This document shows positions 10,044-19,503 of a DNA stretch of 64,000 bases, in pieces. Numbering within the stretch: the stretch's first letter is position 1; every line of letters begins with the position of its first letter. The stretch is from contig JASAOM010001051.1 of NCBI GenBank assembly GCA_030849085.1, positions 62,001-126,000 on the forward strand, read 5' to 3'. The position numbers were made by a program, and so were the translations under genes. The DNA is from Borovskyia barvae (Eukaryota > Euglenozoa > Kinetoplastea > Trypanosomatida > Trypanosomatidae). The notes under the pieces were generated by a model. The model was not told where the DNA came from. It worked only from the letters and a program-made list of their open reading frames with translations, and did not search any database.

Positions 10044-11659
10044 GATGGGTGAAGGTGCAGACCTTGAATACAGACCCTTCAAAAGAGAGTAAAGGTCGGG
10101 CGTAACAAAATGGAAAATAAAAAAAGATGAGCGAATCTCCGGCAAAACGGGTAAGCCACCGTAAAGGTGCACCGCCTCAAGTGGCGTACGCGTATGGGTT
10201 AACGCAGCCGTTCCACACGTCCTTCAAAGTAATGAAACATTCCCCAATGGAGGAAATGCAGACATGGGTAAATATATATATTTATATGTGTGTATGTAGC
10301 AATAACGAGGTAGGAGCCGCGATGTGCAGGCAGGAAAAGTTAAAGAGAGAAAAGAGCAGAGAGAGGGAAGGTTGGGGAAGGCGAACATCGATGAAGATGC
10401 GCACACATAGCGGGGAGAGGGAAAAACGATTCCTTCTCCAAACGTGTAGATTCATGTCTAAGGAGATGTAAAAACGGCTCCACACCGCGTTCACCAAGCA
10501 TGTGCAGAGGAGGTGCAGAAACGGCGCAACGCGCCGAGGATTTGTCGCTTTTCAAAAAAATACAATTTCGGCAGTGCGGCTATGGAAACGACACACTGCC
10601 ATCCTTCGCACGAGTTGGATGAAGCGTAAGTGTATATATTTCTGTATTCACAGAAAGAGAAAGAGATAGAAAGATGAATGTAGGTGTGTTTCTTTCGATA
10701 TATCCTTCCATAAAAATAGAATCTCTCTTGAAAGAGGGAGAGGGGGGGGGCGGAACCACCATGGCTCATCCTGCCACTTTGATGGGAAAGAGGAAGGCAG
10801 ATAAGCGCGGGTCGCTTTCTAGGTTTCTACTTAAATTTGTTTCAAAGGAGGGAAGAGTAAGCACGTGAACCTGTCTCGTCGATATCTGCCTTCCCTGACG
10901 CTTTCCCCTATAGCGCGCATGGTGGCAGACAGCAATGCACAACCTCACCACCCGCCCCTGTGGTGCTCTGCAGGGTGTTGCCTCCCCCTCTGATCAGCAG
11001 GAGCAAAAGAAATTGGATCATCCGCTAAGGCAGGGGCGAGGGGAGAAAATGCTCTAGCGTGGTATCTCCTTTCTTCTACTCACATACATCTCTTCTCAGT
11101 AAGCATCGCGAGAACGTGGGGCAAGGAGGCAGCGAAAAGGGGTCCACGGTGTGTCTCCACCGATAGAAAGAGAGAAGGGGGAGAGATGAACCACTGGAGC
11201 GAGAAAGACGACACGCTCACCTTCCATAGAACGGTAGAGGGAAAGGGTTATAGGAGGAGCGGAGCTCTGCGTAGTAAATACGAAAAAATGATGTTATAGA
11301 TGCAGGGATGAAGACGCGCTGAGGAGCGCGCCTATTAGCAGAAAGACTGGGAACGAACACCTTACTCCATGCTGTAAAGGAGGAGTGGGGGAGGGGGGGG
11401 AGAGGTGAAGCAGAGAGCGGCGTGGGTGGTGTATACAGCAGCGTTATTAGCTAGTTTCCCTCAGCCGCAAAAGAGGTGTGTGCCCTTTTCTCCCTCCCTC
11501 CCCCCCCCCGTTTTCATCGTATCCTGACGTTCGCACCAACGCGCCACGCTCGCACAGAAATAATCAAGAAAACACCAAATATAAATAAAAGTATTTGGAG
11601 AGAAAGGTGAAGCGATACCTCGCCTCCTACAACACGAAAGAGTTCCGTGTCCCCCCCCC
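10044..11659. other. Intergenic spacer between the FYVE-like and WDR4 genes
   Basis: Leader of the zinc finger gene and trailer of WDR4. It contains AT stretches (near 10270-10300 and 10630-10720), purine-rich plus-strand blocks, and a C10 run at 11500-11509. No gene was recognised. Confidence 0.6.
10077..10128 (-). promoter_or_regulatory. Probable trans-splice acceptor of the FYVE-like gene
   Basis: A minus-strand pyrimidine tract (CATCTTTTTTTATTTTCC and following C/T) ends at the AG at 10078-10077. This excludes the longer upstream reading frame and supports the MGQS start. Confidence 0.5.
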
Positions 11660-13387
11660 CTACGCCTCAAGGCGCGCCCTCTTCTTCTTGATATTGTTAG
11701 ACTCCTTCTTCTTTGGGTGCGAGGGTGAACCGTTCTCGCCATCCTCCGCGCTTTCATCCGAGTCGTTGTCGTCGTCATCGGCATTGCCTTGTCGGCGCGT
11801 GCGGGGGTCGACTGCAGCGTGTCGCCACGCAGCAGACAAGTCCAATGTTTCCAGCTCCGTCGCTGAGGCTGCAGCGCCGTCTGCTGTGGAAGGGGTGCAC
11901 ATCAGAGCCTTGATATGCGCCTCCATTCCAGGCATTTTCAGCGGGAGCTCCTGAACCGTCACACAAATATTAGCGTTGAAACTGCACAGTCGATCGGGGA
12001 CTGCTGTCGCAGACTGGGCCACCTCACAAAGACGCACAAATGACACGCTGCCGTTGCGCTTTAACACGAATGCAGTTGCATAGTTGCTGCCCACCAGCGC
12101 AGCCGGCCTGGCATTGAGCGACGCGCGGGTCGCCGACGCCAGCGCCGGGAGTACGCCGTAGGTCCCCATGTTGTCGTATATGGGAACAAAAAACAAGTCG
12201 CTGCAGCGCTCATAGGCAATAAGAATACCACGAGGGCAGTCGCGAGGATGGCGCTTGTTACCAACACGGTCCATGATACTGGCGAGTAGCGCCACACCCA
12301 CCACTGCACCGCAGTCCTCCGTCACCCCTGCCGCTCCTTGGGGGCAAAAGGTGTTGATAAGATGGAAGGTCTCCTCATCACTATCCATCGGGACGGTGTT
12401 CTTGGCAGCCCAAAAGTGCACGTCGCCAGTGTAGGTGCCGGTGACGTAGTACGAGTAGGGGGCATCGTGCGCCTTACTGTGCAGGTCTGTTCGGCTCGCG
12501 CTGTGGTGCAGGGGGGCAGCGGATGCGGCATCGCTCCCCATTTGATCAATCTCCGTGATGCACGTCACTACCGATTGTGTAGAGCGGCGCGTCCACAGGA
12601 ACTGCTCTACGACGTGCGCCTCGGGATAGCGGCTCACACGCGCATGTCTGTCCTTGTCACAGGTGAACAAACGGCGGCACAGGACGTCGCGGCGATCCTC
12701 AGAGGCAGCCACGGCTTCCATCCGCGGCACAGGTGCGGAGAGGTAGAGGCATGATATGATGCTGAAGTGCTGCAATAGGAACGTCTCCGGCTTCGCCGCA
12801 TCCCCATCGACCTCAATCGTGTGCGACGGGGAGCACCGGAGGCGGAGGCGATACACTTCACCGAATTTGTCGGCGAAAACAATGGTGCCCTCCGTGCCCG
12901 TGGCGAGGGACGTAATGCGCTTGGTGTGGGGCCCGTACTGGTATGACCGCTCTCGAAAACCCGCCTTGAGTGCACCACCTAGATGCCCTGCGGTGAGAGT
13001 CTCACAGTTGGAGGTTTCTCTGGGGGCTCCGCTGTTGTGAGGGCCTCCATTGCCTGCCCGATGCTGGCCGTTGTCCTCCATTGATACATTCTGCGGTGTG
13101 ATCGTGTCGTCCTCCTTCCACGAGGATATGTCATAGACGTTGATGCACTTGCTGTCCCCAGCGCTGACCACGCAAAGGGGCCCATCCGGGATCTGCAAAA
13201 ATGCCACTGCACGTACAACTTGCCCATCGTCCACACAGACGGAGTCATGCGGAAGCGACGCCGCCGTGTCCTCGTCGGTCGGGTAGCGCCCGATGATCAC
13301 GCTGGACCCAAAGCCTATCGCCACTGCCTTGCGAAATAGCGAAGCCACACTTAATGTGTGTTCATCGCTACTGTTGCGATTCGGCAT
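11660..13387 (-). CDS. TRM82: WDR4/Trm82-like subunit of the tRNA m7G46 methyltransferase
   Basis: A 575-residue WD-repeat protein starting MPNRNSSDEHTLS. It resembles Trm82/WDR4, the non-catalytic partner that stabilises Trm8/METTL1 for m7G46 methylation of tRNA. Diagnostic stretches are VRAVAFLQIPDGPLCVVSAG followed by INVYDIS (first blade), HTKRITSLATG with ADKFGEVYRLRLR (the family's ADKxGDVY motif), LLQHFSIISCLYLS, and LFTCDKDRHARVSRYPEA. It is longer than yeast or human homologues because of inserts between blades and an acidic tract near the C-terminus, followed by a basic tail KKKESNNIKKKRARLEA that could act as a nuclear signal. The frame is open for 254 codons further upstream, but that part translates to low-complexity Phe/Leu/Ser. 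An acceptor tract ends about 20 bases before the chosen ATG. The catalytic partner is not in the window. Confidence 0.82.
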   Translation of the reverse strand: MPNRNSSDEHTLSVASLFRKAVAIGFGSSVIIGRYPTDEDTAASLPHDSVCVDDGQVVRAVAFLQIPDGPLCVVSAGDSKCINVYDISSWKEDDTITPQNVSMEDNGQHRAGNGGPHNSGAPRETSNCETLTAGHLGGALKAGFRERSYQYGPHTKRITSLATGTEGTIVFADKFGEVYRLRLRCSPSHTIEVDGDAAKPETFLLQHFSIISCLYLSAPVPRMEAVAASEDRRDVLCRRLFTCDKDRHARVSRYPEAHVVEQFLWTRRSTQSVVTCITEIDQMGSDAASAAPLHHSASRTDLHSKAHDAPYSYYVTGTYTGDVHFWAAKNTVPMDSDEETFHLINTFCPQGAAGVTEDCGAVVGVALLASIMDRVGNKRHPRDCPRGILIAYERCSDLFFVPIYDNMGTYGVLPALASATRASLNARPAALVGSNYATAFVLKRNGSVSFVRLCEVAQSATAVPDRLCSFNANICVTVQELPLKMPGMEAHIKALMCTPSTADGAAASATELETLDLSAAWRHAAVDPRTRRQGNADDDDNDSDESAEDGENGSPSHPKKKESNNIKKKRARLEA

Positions 13388-14581
13388 CGCGTTGCGAGAG
13401 GCGCTCACTTCCCCGAAAAATGAGGATGCAATGGTGTATGTAATGCAGGAGATAGGGAGCGTAAAACGCGAGTCTCTTCCGTCTGTCGCCTGAGCCCACT
13501 TGCAAAAAATGCTGAAGGGAACTGTATGATGGACAAGATCTAACCTATATGGATGCAGGTGAGGAAAGAGTAAACAATAATGAGAAGACACGGAAGAAGA
13601 GGAAGGGATGTTGTGAGGGGGGAGGGGGAGGTGAAGTCCACTGCCGCTTGGGAAAAAAAATGAGGACAGGGAGGAAGGAAGAAAGCGAGGGGATACAAAA
13701 ATAGCACGAAAAGGGCTAAAGAGGAGGATCGACTGGAAGGAACAAAACGAAACAGAAGCGCTGCAACAGTGAGAAGGCACTTGCCAATTGAATTTGTGAG
13801 TTTGTGCAAGCTCCTCCGCAAAAGGGTGAAACAATGCTAAGCCGAATACTAAAATAGGAAGAACTGGACGAATGGAGCAGGAGTGAAAAGGTAGACTAAG
13901 GAAAATGAAAAGAGCAAAAGATAATAGAGATCGAGGGCAGGGTGGCAGACGGGGAAGAGAGACGAATAGGCGGGGCTCTGTGGGAGTAACGTAAATACGA
14001 GGTGACACGGATGTGCTTTGTTTCCCTTTCGCTGTCGCGGTTTCTTTGCGTCGCAAGTGCTCACGGTGCAGTAAAATTGGAGGGGTAGGCCAAACAAGCT
14101 GACTCCCTGAGTAGATAGTAGATACATGAACGTGAGGGAGAGGAAACACGCATTGGTGAGAGGCAGGACGTCATGGTACAGCAAGGTGAGAGGGAAAGGA
14201 AAACGGTTTGGGAGCCACATCGAGGGGCAGAAGGTCGACTCCTACCTGGGATGACCGCTTCGGTGGCTTGGGTGGAAGACTGGAATGACGGAGATGGAGA
14301 AAAGCTGTGCTTCACCGATGCAGAATACCTGGATCTTCTCTTGCCATTGTCTGCCATCACAGCGCTCTCGGTGCGCTCCCCCCTCCCCCTTGCATTTTTT
14401 TTCGTTGGCTCGCTGCATATTTTTCATCCTTTCACATCGCACCAGACCTGCCCCAGTGGCCTTTCAACAACAAAAAAAAAAGACCACCTCAGCCTTCCGA
14501 TGAGTGGCTGGAGGGTGCGTCTCCCTGCCACGGAGATCTAGAGGGGCACCGCTCCGCTGCAACCCTCCATTCGAGCAGCGT
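13388..14581. other. Intergenic spacer between WDR4 and NKAP genes
   Basis: Leader of WDR4 and trailer of the NKAP gene. It is purine-rich on the plus strand with A and G runs. The long minus frame through it is the low-complexity extension rejected for WDR4. Confidence 0.6.
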
Positions 14582-15793
14582 TCATGCTCCTTTTTCCTTC
14601 CGCGCCTTGACGAACTCAACCAGACCGTGCACCAGCTGATCATCCATCCGTTCGTCTTCGACTTTTCGAAATTGCTGCTGCAACTTGGCCGCTTCATGCT
14701 CGTGTAGCTGCCGCTGTACGCGATCCACATACATGCGAGAAGCCACAGAGCGGGAGCCAGACATGACGTAGCCCAACTTCTCAGCGGCCGCGATCTCCTC
14801 CGCAGTCTGGCCTACTTCGCCCCGACGCGGGGCTCGCTTGAACTGGCTCAAAAATTCGGCGCGAGTCATTTGGGAAGGATGTTTGGTTGCAATTGCATCC
14901 ACTGCCGAATCGCCACCCTTTGTTTCACCCGCGTCGACCACTCCCTTCTGGGTTGCTGCGAGATGCCCACTTGATACCGCAGAGTTGGGTAAAGAAACTG
15001 CAAAGTCATCGTCGCTGCTCTCCGCACCGTCGGTGCCGCGCTGGTGGGGAGCAGAGGATGTTGGTTTGGTATCTAATGAATCAGGCCCATCTGCGAATCG
15101 CACTCTCTTCCTCCCCCCCTCAGGCAGGTCTCGAGAATCCGCACTGTGGCCTGTTGCCAATGGCAACGCTGTTACTATTACCGGCGCATGAGCAAGCAAG
15201 TCACGGTGCTGTGCCTTGGCCTTTGCGATGAGCTTTGCCAGAGCGCTCTGTGGCTGTGCAACAGCCCGTGGCGCCGTATTATCACCTTCGGTATGGTTGA
15301 CCTTGTGAGGCGGTGTTGTTTGTCCTTCGGCTGGATCCGTTGCGGTTACTGCTGCTGCTGCACTAGCCTTGGCAGTGGACAGCGTTGCCTCAGCACTTGA
15401 GGCGATATCTCCAGAGGTGCTCTTTGCCTCATCGTGGGAAGGGTCAGCAGGAGCGGGGGTTGCAAAGGGATATCCAGTAGCGTGCAGCAGTGCAGAAACA
15501 TACTCTCGAATTTCTTCTGCGCGCTTCTGAGCCTCTGATCCCATCTGCTCGTTAGACGGCGCAGCTTCCTCGCCACTGCCCTCCAGCAAGCTCGTGGCGT
15601 CACTGTGCGGCCGACGTCTACGCTGCTCTCGAAGGTGGCGCTGCTGAATCGCACTCGCCTGCCAAAGCCAAAACCCCTGCACACTGTAGGCATTATCCTC
15701 CAAACTTCGCAGCAACATCCGCTGCACTGCATCGCCGGTGGGAACATCAGCCGCTGATGAATCAGTCTGGAGCGCCCAAATGCCCTCGGACAT
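14582..15793 (-). CDS. NKAP-family protein (NKAP/SynMuv C-terminal domain)
   Basis: 403 residues starting MSEGIWALQTD. The last 85 residues (319-403) match the NKAP C-terminal domain: APRRGEVGQTAEEI, then GYVMSGSRS, then a basic helix with LVEFVKARKEKG. In animals NKAP is a nuclear RNA-binding protein linked to splicing and transcriptional repression; the trypanosomatid role is unknown. The N-terminal half contains a predicted helix (LREQRRRRP, QKRAEEIREYV) and a long Ala/Thr/Asp-rich region likely to be disordered. The RS-rich N-terminus of animal NKAP is absent. The start is the first ATG after an excellent acceptor (TTTTTGTTTCCCAG) at 15862-15861; the upstream frame extension lies outside that mRNA. 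Family assignment rests on the RRGExG and GYVMSGSR signatures. Confidence 0.83.
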   Translation of the reverse strand: MSEGIWALQTDSSAADVPTGDAVQRMLLRSLEDNAYSVQGFWLWQASAIQQRHLREQRRRRPHSDATSLLEGSGEEAAPSNEQMGSEAQKRAEEIREYVSALLHATGYPFATPAPADPSHDEAKSTSGDIASSAEATLSTAKASAAAAVTATDPAEGQTTPPHKVNHTEGDNTAPRAVAQPQSALAKLIAKAKAQHRDLLAHAPVIVTALPLATGHSADSRDLPEGGRKRVRFADGPDSLDTKPTSSAPHQRGTDGAESSDDDFAVSLPNSAVSSGHLAATQKGVVDAGETKGGDSAVDAIATKHPSQMTRAEFLSQFKRAPRRGEVGQTAEEIAAAEKLGYVMSGSRSVASRMYVDRVQRQLHEHEAAKLQQQFRKVEDERMDDQLVHGLVEFVKARKEKGA

Positions 15794-16442
15794 GTTCGTC
15801 GATCCAAGGAGCTTGGGGCTGGCAAACGCTAAAACTTCAATTCGTGACAGATTCGGCGTGCTGGGAAACAAAAAGAGAGAGAGAAAGGAGGGGGGTGAAA
15901 CAAAGGCGTCACAGCCACACACACAATACAATTGATTAAAATAAACAGGGGGCCCACATCCAATGTACGAAAGAAGTCCTTCGAAAGATGAACGGAGTCA
16001 AAGGGAGGGGGAAGAGAGATACATCGGGGAGGCGAGCGAAGAAGTTGAGGCACGCGCATAAAGAGAAAAGACTTGGTCCTTTTCAAGGGAAAACTCACGG
16101 GGGGTCACACACACATAGAGATCCCTACCTAGCATTTCACCAAAGCGCCACTTCCCAAAAAGTGGAGAGAACATCCATGGTCACTGGTGAACTCGGTTTC
16201 GTGCAGTGCGCGCACACGAGATTCGCCTTAATGATCACACCCTCATTCGCTCCAGTAGAACAGACGACGAGGGCGGAAGGGGCGCGCATGGCCGTGTTCC
16301 GTAGAGAGGCGCTTGTGCACACACATGCATGCACATGTGCAGAGGGAGTGGAGTGGGGAAATAATGATGAAACACATAGTATGGAGCAGTAATGACAGGC
16401 TGTAGTGATGCCTGCCGGCTTTGTGTGCATAGGAGTGAGTGC
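15794..16442. other. Intergenic spacer between NKAP and the 672-residue gene
   Basis: Leader of the NKAP gene with its pyrimidine tract, then the trailer of the next gene upstream. Includes short CA-rich stretches near 15915 and 16108. Nothing else recognised. Confidence 0.55.
15861..15893 (-). promoter_or_regulatory. Probable trans-splice acceptor of the NKAP gene
   Basis: A minus-strand CCCCCTCCTTTCTCTCTCTC tract continues to TTTCCCAG, with the AG at 15862-15861. It lies 67 bases before the ATG at 15793, with no ATG between. This is one of the clearest acceptors in the window. Confidence 0.6.
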
Positions 16443-18461
16443 TTAGGGCTGCTCAGCTGCTTCGGTCTTATTCGACGCCTTTGTGCTTGATACCGCAGTG
16501 CTATTTGGCGCTGTGTCTGAGCAGAGCGCGGCGTTAGCGCCGATCATCAGAGCACTGCGCAGTGTCTCAGAGATGTGGAGACTTTGGATGAATGCCCGAA
16601 TGTCCTGTTGTGAAAAATGTGAGGCAGTTTTCACGTCGATGGGGACAGTCGATGCCTCTTCTTTCTTCTGTATCCTCGCAGAGAGATGTTTCAAGCATTC
16701 CGTCTCCTCGGCTTCCGCGGTTTTCAGAGGTGGCGGTGTTGACATCGAACGCGTCAGAGAAAGATCAGATGAGAGCTCACTACGGCAGCGCTTTAAACCC
16801 GGAATCAGCTCCGATGTGCTCGGTCCCCCACTAGCAGCCTCTCCGTCCGTCATTCTCTCCATGGAGAGAATGTAATGAGAACCGCCAGCTGCGACTTGAG
16901 AAGGTTCTGCAATTAAAAAGGGAGCGGTATTGGACGCTGTAGGCGGGTGATTCGGCCGTGGGCCATGCACCATCGTTGGTAGAGGAAGTGGGGGTGGCAT
17001 TTTTTTAGCGGGTCTCATCCTTTTCTTCCTTATGGTGACACGACCGTTCTCGAAAACGAGTTCACCGTCATCGTCAACCCAGGTTCCAGTCGGCGCTGCA
17101 GCGGCAGTACGCGCTGGCGCGCTGGTTTTCTCCAACTGCAGCGCGAGCGCCCTCGGCTCCTCGGGGGAAACCTGTCTCTCCGATTCTTCTTCCTTAGTAC
17201 CATCGGACTCGAGCAGCCCATCTTCAGCATCAGCCCCATCGCTGTCGGCATCACGAGCCCCGAGGCTTCTACTGCGATTGCTCCACCCTGATGACGCAGA
17301 CCAGCCGTCGTCGTCGCTAAGGTCACCTATACCGCCAGCTTTCAGAATGCAATGTGGTAAACTTTTAAGTCCTTTTACCGTCTCTCCAGCGGCGCCATCG
17401 TGACCACAACTACAGCCGCCGAGCGGCCGTGTCGAGCGCGCGCTCGAGGAAGTAGCTTGCTGTTGCTCATGTGCAGCATTTCGGCGACAAGCCTCTACAT
17501 CCGCCTTGCTGAGCAGCTGGAGTGGTAAAGGCTGCATGCTCAACCATGATAATGCTTGCGCATTTTCCTCCGTAGTAAAGGAGTGCACGAGGCAGTCAGA
17601 ACGAAATAAACTGTGGCCTGGTGGTCCACGACTCTCGACGGGGATCATCGATGCAGGGGGGAGCCGCTCCCAGAGCAAGGAGTTTGACAATTGTGATGCA
17701 GCCGAAGACAGAGGCTGTGTTTGGTGCAGGCGCAGGGAGCGAGCAGGGGCTTGCTGGAGGGTATTCCTGGAAGCGTCTCTTTCAGCTTGCGCAGCGGCAG
17801 GCTCCACGGCAGGAGGAGACATGAGACTGTGAAGAGCTTCTTGAAGATTATTTGGCGCATTCTGCGAGCTTGCACCTTGAGGGTCCCCACAAAAGAGATC
17901 CGAACAAAGTGCGCGATCTTGTGGAAGGATACAGGATACGAGAGACGCCACATCCGGAAAGGAGCCGCGAAGGCATGGCTCCGAAAACCCCGCGGCAAAA
18001 AGAACCTCCTCCAGCTCCGAAGCGGCAGTGTAAGGGGCAACATCCGATGCGTTGCGCGGCATTTCCATATCGTGGGCCAGAGTCTCCCGGCCACCCGGCA
18101 TGTGCACTGCCCGAGATCTCTGGTGCACCGCCAACGCAGTAGTGCAGATATGATGAACATCCCTGTAGGCCATCGTGAAGGTGGATGACTGAAAAGATTC
18201 AGCGCAGTTATTTTCCAAAGAGAAAGGGCCGTCTCCCTCGACAAGAGGATGCTGAGCGAATAGTGGTGCCGCTATCACGCGCGCAGCAACATCCGGAAGT
18301 TGATTGGATATACGCAAAAGGCTGCCCAACTCCGCGGCGCTATCGCGGCCATCGCTGCCAGCATTACCTTCCCTGGACGCATCGGCAGCATCTAAAATGC
18401 GGAGAATGCGCGGCACATTCCACGGCACTAAGATATCGTTCACGCCACTTTGCATCATCAT
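16443..18461 (-). CDS. Conserved-looking hypothetical protein, 672 residues
   Basis: Not recognised. The first in-frame ATG is the first of three consecutive Met codons at 18461-18453 (MMMQSGVNDILVPWN). The open frame runs 17 codons further upstream, beginning at a TTG, with coding-like sequence but no ATG. The N-terminal ~200 residues alternate hydrophobic and charged residues (VPRILRILDAAD, LRISNQLPDVAARVI) and may be folded. The middle is rich in Ser, Ala and Gln. An acidic/serine tract lies around residues 380-430. A basic patch RKKRMRPAKK follows TWVDDDGELVFENGRVT and could be a nuclear signal. The C-terminus (HFSQQDIRAFIQSLHISETLRSALM split by short linkers) looks helical. Frame length and lack of stops support a real gene; no function is proposed. 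Confidence 0.72.
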   Translation of the reverse strand: MMMQSGVNDILVPWNVPRILRILDAADASREGNAGSDGRDSAAELGSLLRISNQLPDVAARVIAAPLFAQHPLVEGDGPFSLENNCAESFQSSTFTMAYRDVHHICTTALAVHQRSRAVHMPGGRETLAHDMEMPRNASDVAPYTAASELEEVLFAAGFSEPCLRGSFPDVASLVSCILPQDRALCSDLFCGDPQGASSQNAPNNLQEALHSLMSPPAVEPAAAQAERDASRNTLQQAPARSLRLHQTQPLSSAASQLSNSLLWERLPPASMIPVESRGPPGHSLFRSDCLVHSFTTEENAQALSWLSMQPLPLQLLSKADVEACRRNAAHEQQQATSSSARSTRPLGGCSCGHDGAAGETVKGLKSLPHCILKAGGIGDLSDDDGWSASSGWSNRSRSLGARDADSDGADAEDGLLESDGTKEEESERQVSPEEPRALALQLEKTSAPARTAAAAPTGTWVDDDGELVFENGRVTIRKKRMRPAKKMPPPLPLPTMVHGPRPNHPPTASNTAPFLIAEPSQVAAGGSHYILSMERMTDGEAASGGPSTSELIPGLKRCRSELSSDLSLTRSMSTPPPLKTAEAEETECLKHLSARIQKKEEASTVPIDVKTASHFSQQDIRAFIQSLHISETLRSALMIGANAALCSDTAPNSTAVSSTKASNKTEAAEQP

Positions 18462-19503
18462 CGGCTGTGTATCAAGATCCCACCAACGTGCACCCCGTTC
18501 TTGATCACCCAATTAGTGCTCCTCTCACCGACACCCCCTCTGTGGGAATACACGATGCGCCTTGTCACACTAGCCGCAACTCTGAATAATGGGCTGCGAT
18601 GTTAAATGGTCACTTTACTACCAGCAAGGAACTCTCCATTCTGTTCATATGCCTTCCTCCTCCTTTTTGCTACTCGGCATGCTATGGGAGGGATGTCGCT
18701 GTTTGTATCGTATCTGCGCCTTCTCTATTCCTCCTCTTCTCATGAAATCTTCGTGGGAACAGCACTGTCTTATGAGGGACGGAGAGAGGGGAAACACGCA
18801 GCAGCGGTGAAGTGAGGCTCGAGAAGGAAAGGATGTCGTTAAGCGTTGAGAAAAGGGGGGGAGGGGCTGGAAAACAAGGGAAAAAGATCGAGAGAGACAA
18901 GAGCAGAAGACAAGCTGTGGGAACGATGAGAAGGACGAGGTGCGAGACAAATCGCACCAAGTAATGGATGGGGGACGCACCGGTAGCAATTCAAAAGCGT
19001 ATATGCGCACAGAGAAATGCTGAAGAATGCAAAAATTGACCCTTAGGCATACGGAAACGTCCGCAGCAGCTCACCCACAGAAAAGACTTTACGGAAGTGC
19101 CTTATCGATGCACGGTAAATAGAACTTTCAGGCAGTTTCCACTTCTCATCTCAGTATAGTGGTTCCACCACGTTGAAGCGCGTAGGGTTTTACCCCTCGT
19201 GCATCAGCGACAGTACGCAGTGGCGCCGTAATGTAAGTATCATCGCAACGCCGCACAGCGACCTGCTCAACGTGCTAATTTGTTTTTCTAGTGTGCTCCG
19301 GGGGTACGAAGAAAGATGCTTGCCGTACATCATAAAGCATGAAAAGGCGAGGGAAGCAATCAAATAACGTTGGGACACCGTTGGCGACTGGGCACCCCTT
19401 ATGTACATATTCTAAAGCAAGATCGAGGCAGTTCACTTGCGCATAGGTCAGAGGCAAGGCAAACGCATTACCTTCTCCATTTGACATCAATTTCCCTCAA
19501 TAA
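18462..19503. other. Intergenic spacer between the 672-residue gene and CCDC40
   Basis: Leader of the 672-residue gene and trailer of CCDC40. It contains a purine-rich plus-strand stretch at about 18775-18930 (pyrimidine tract on the coding strand) and otherwise unremarkable sequence. Short frames here do not look like proteins. Confidence 0.55.

Noticed and set aside
13388-14149. 254-codon N-terminal extension of WDR4
   Set aside because: Translates to Phe/Leu/Ser/Pro low complexity from a pyrimidine-rich leader; an acceptor AG lies just before the ATG at 13387.
15794-15931. 46-codon N-terminal extension of the NKAP gene
   Set aside because: Spans the pyrimidine tract and CCCAG acceptor at 15862-15861, so most of it is not in the mRNA.
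17645-18244. 199-codon minus-strand frame in another phase
   Set aside because: Entirely inside the 672-residue gene in an alternative frame with Cys/Arg/Leu-rich shadow composition.
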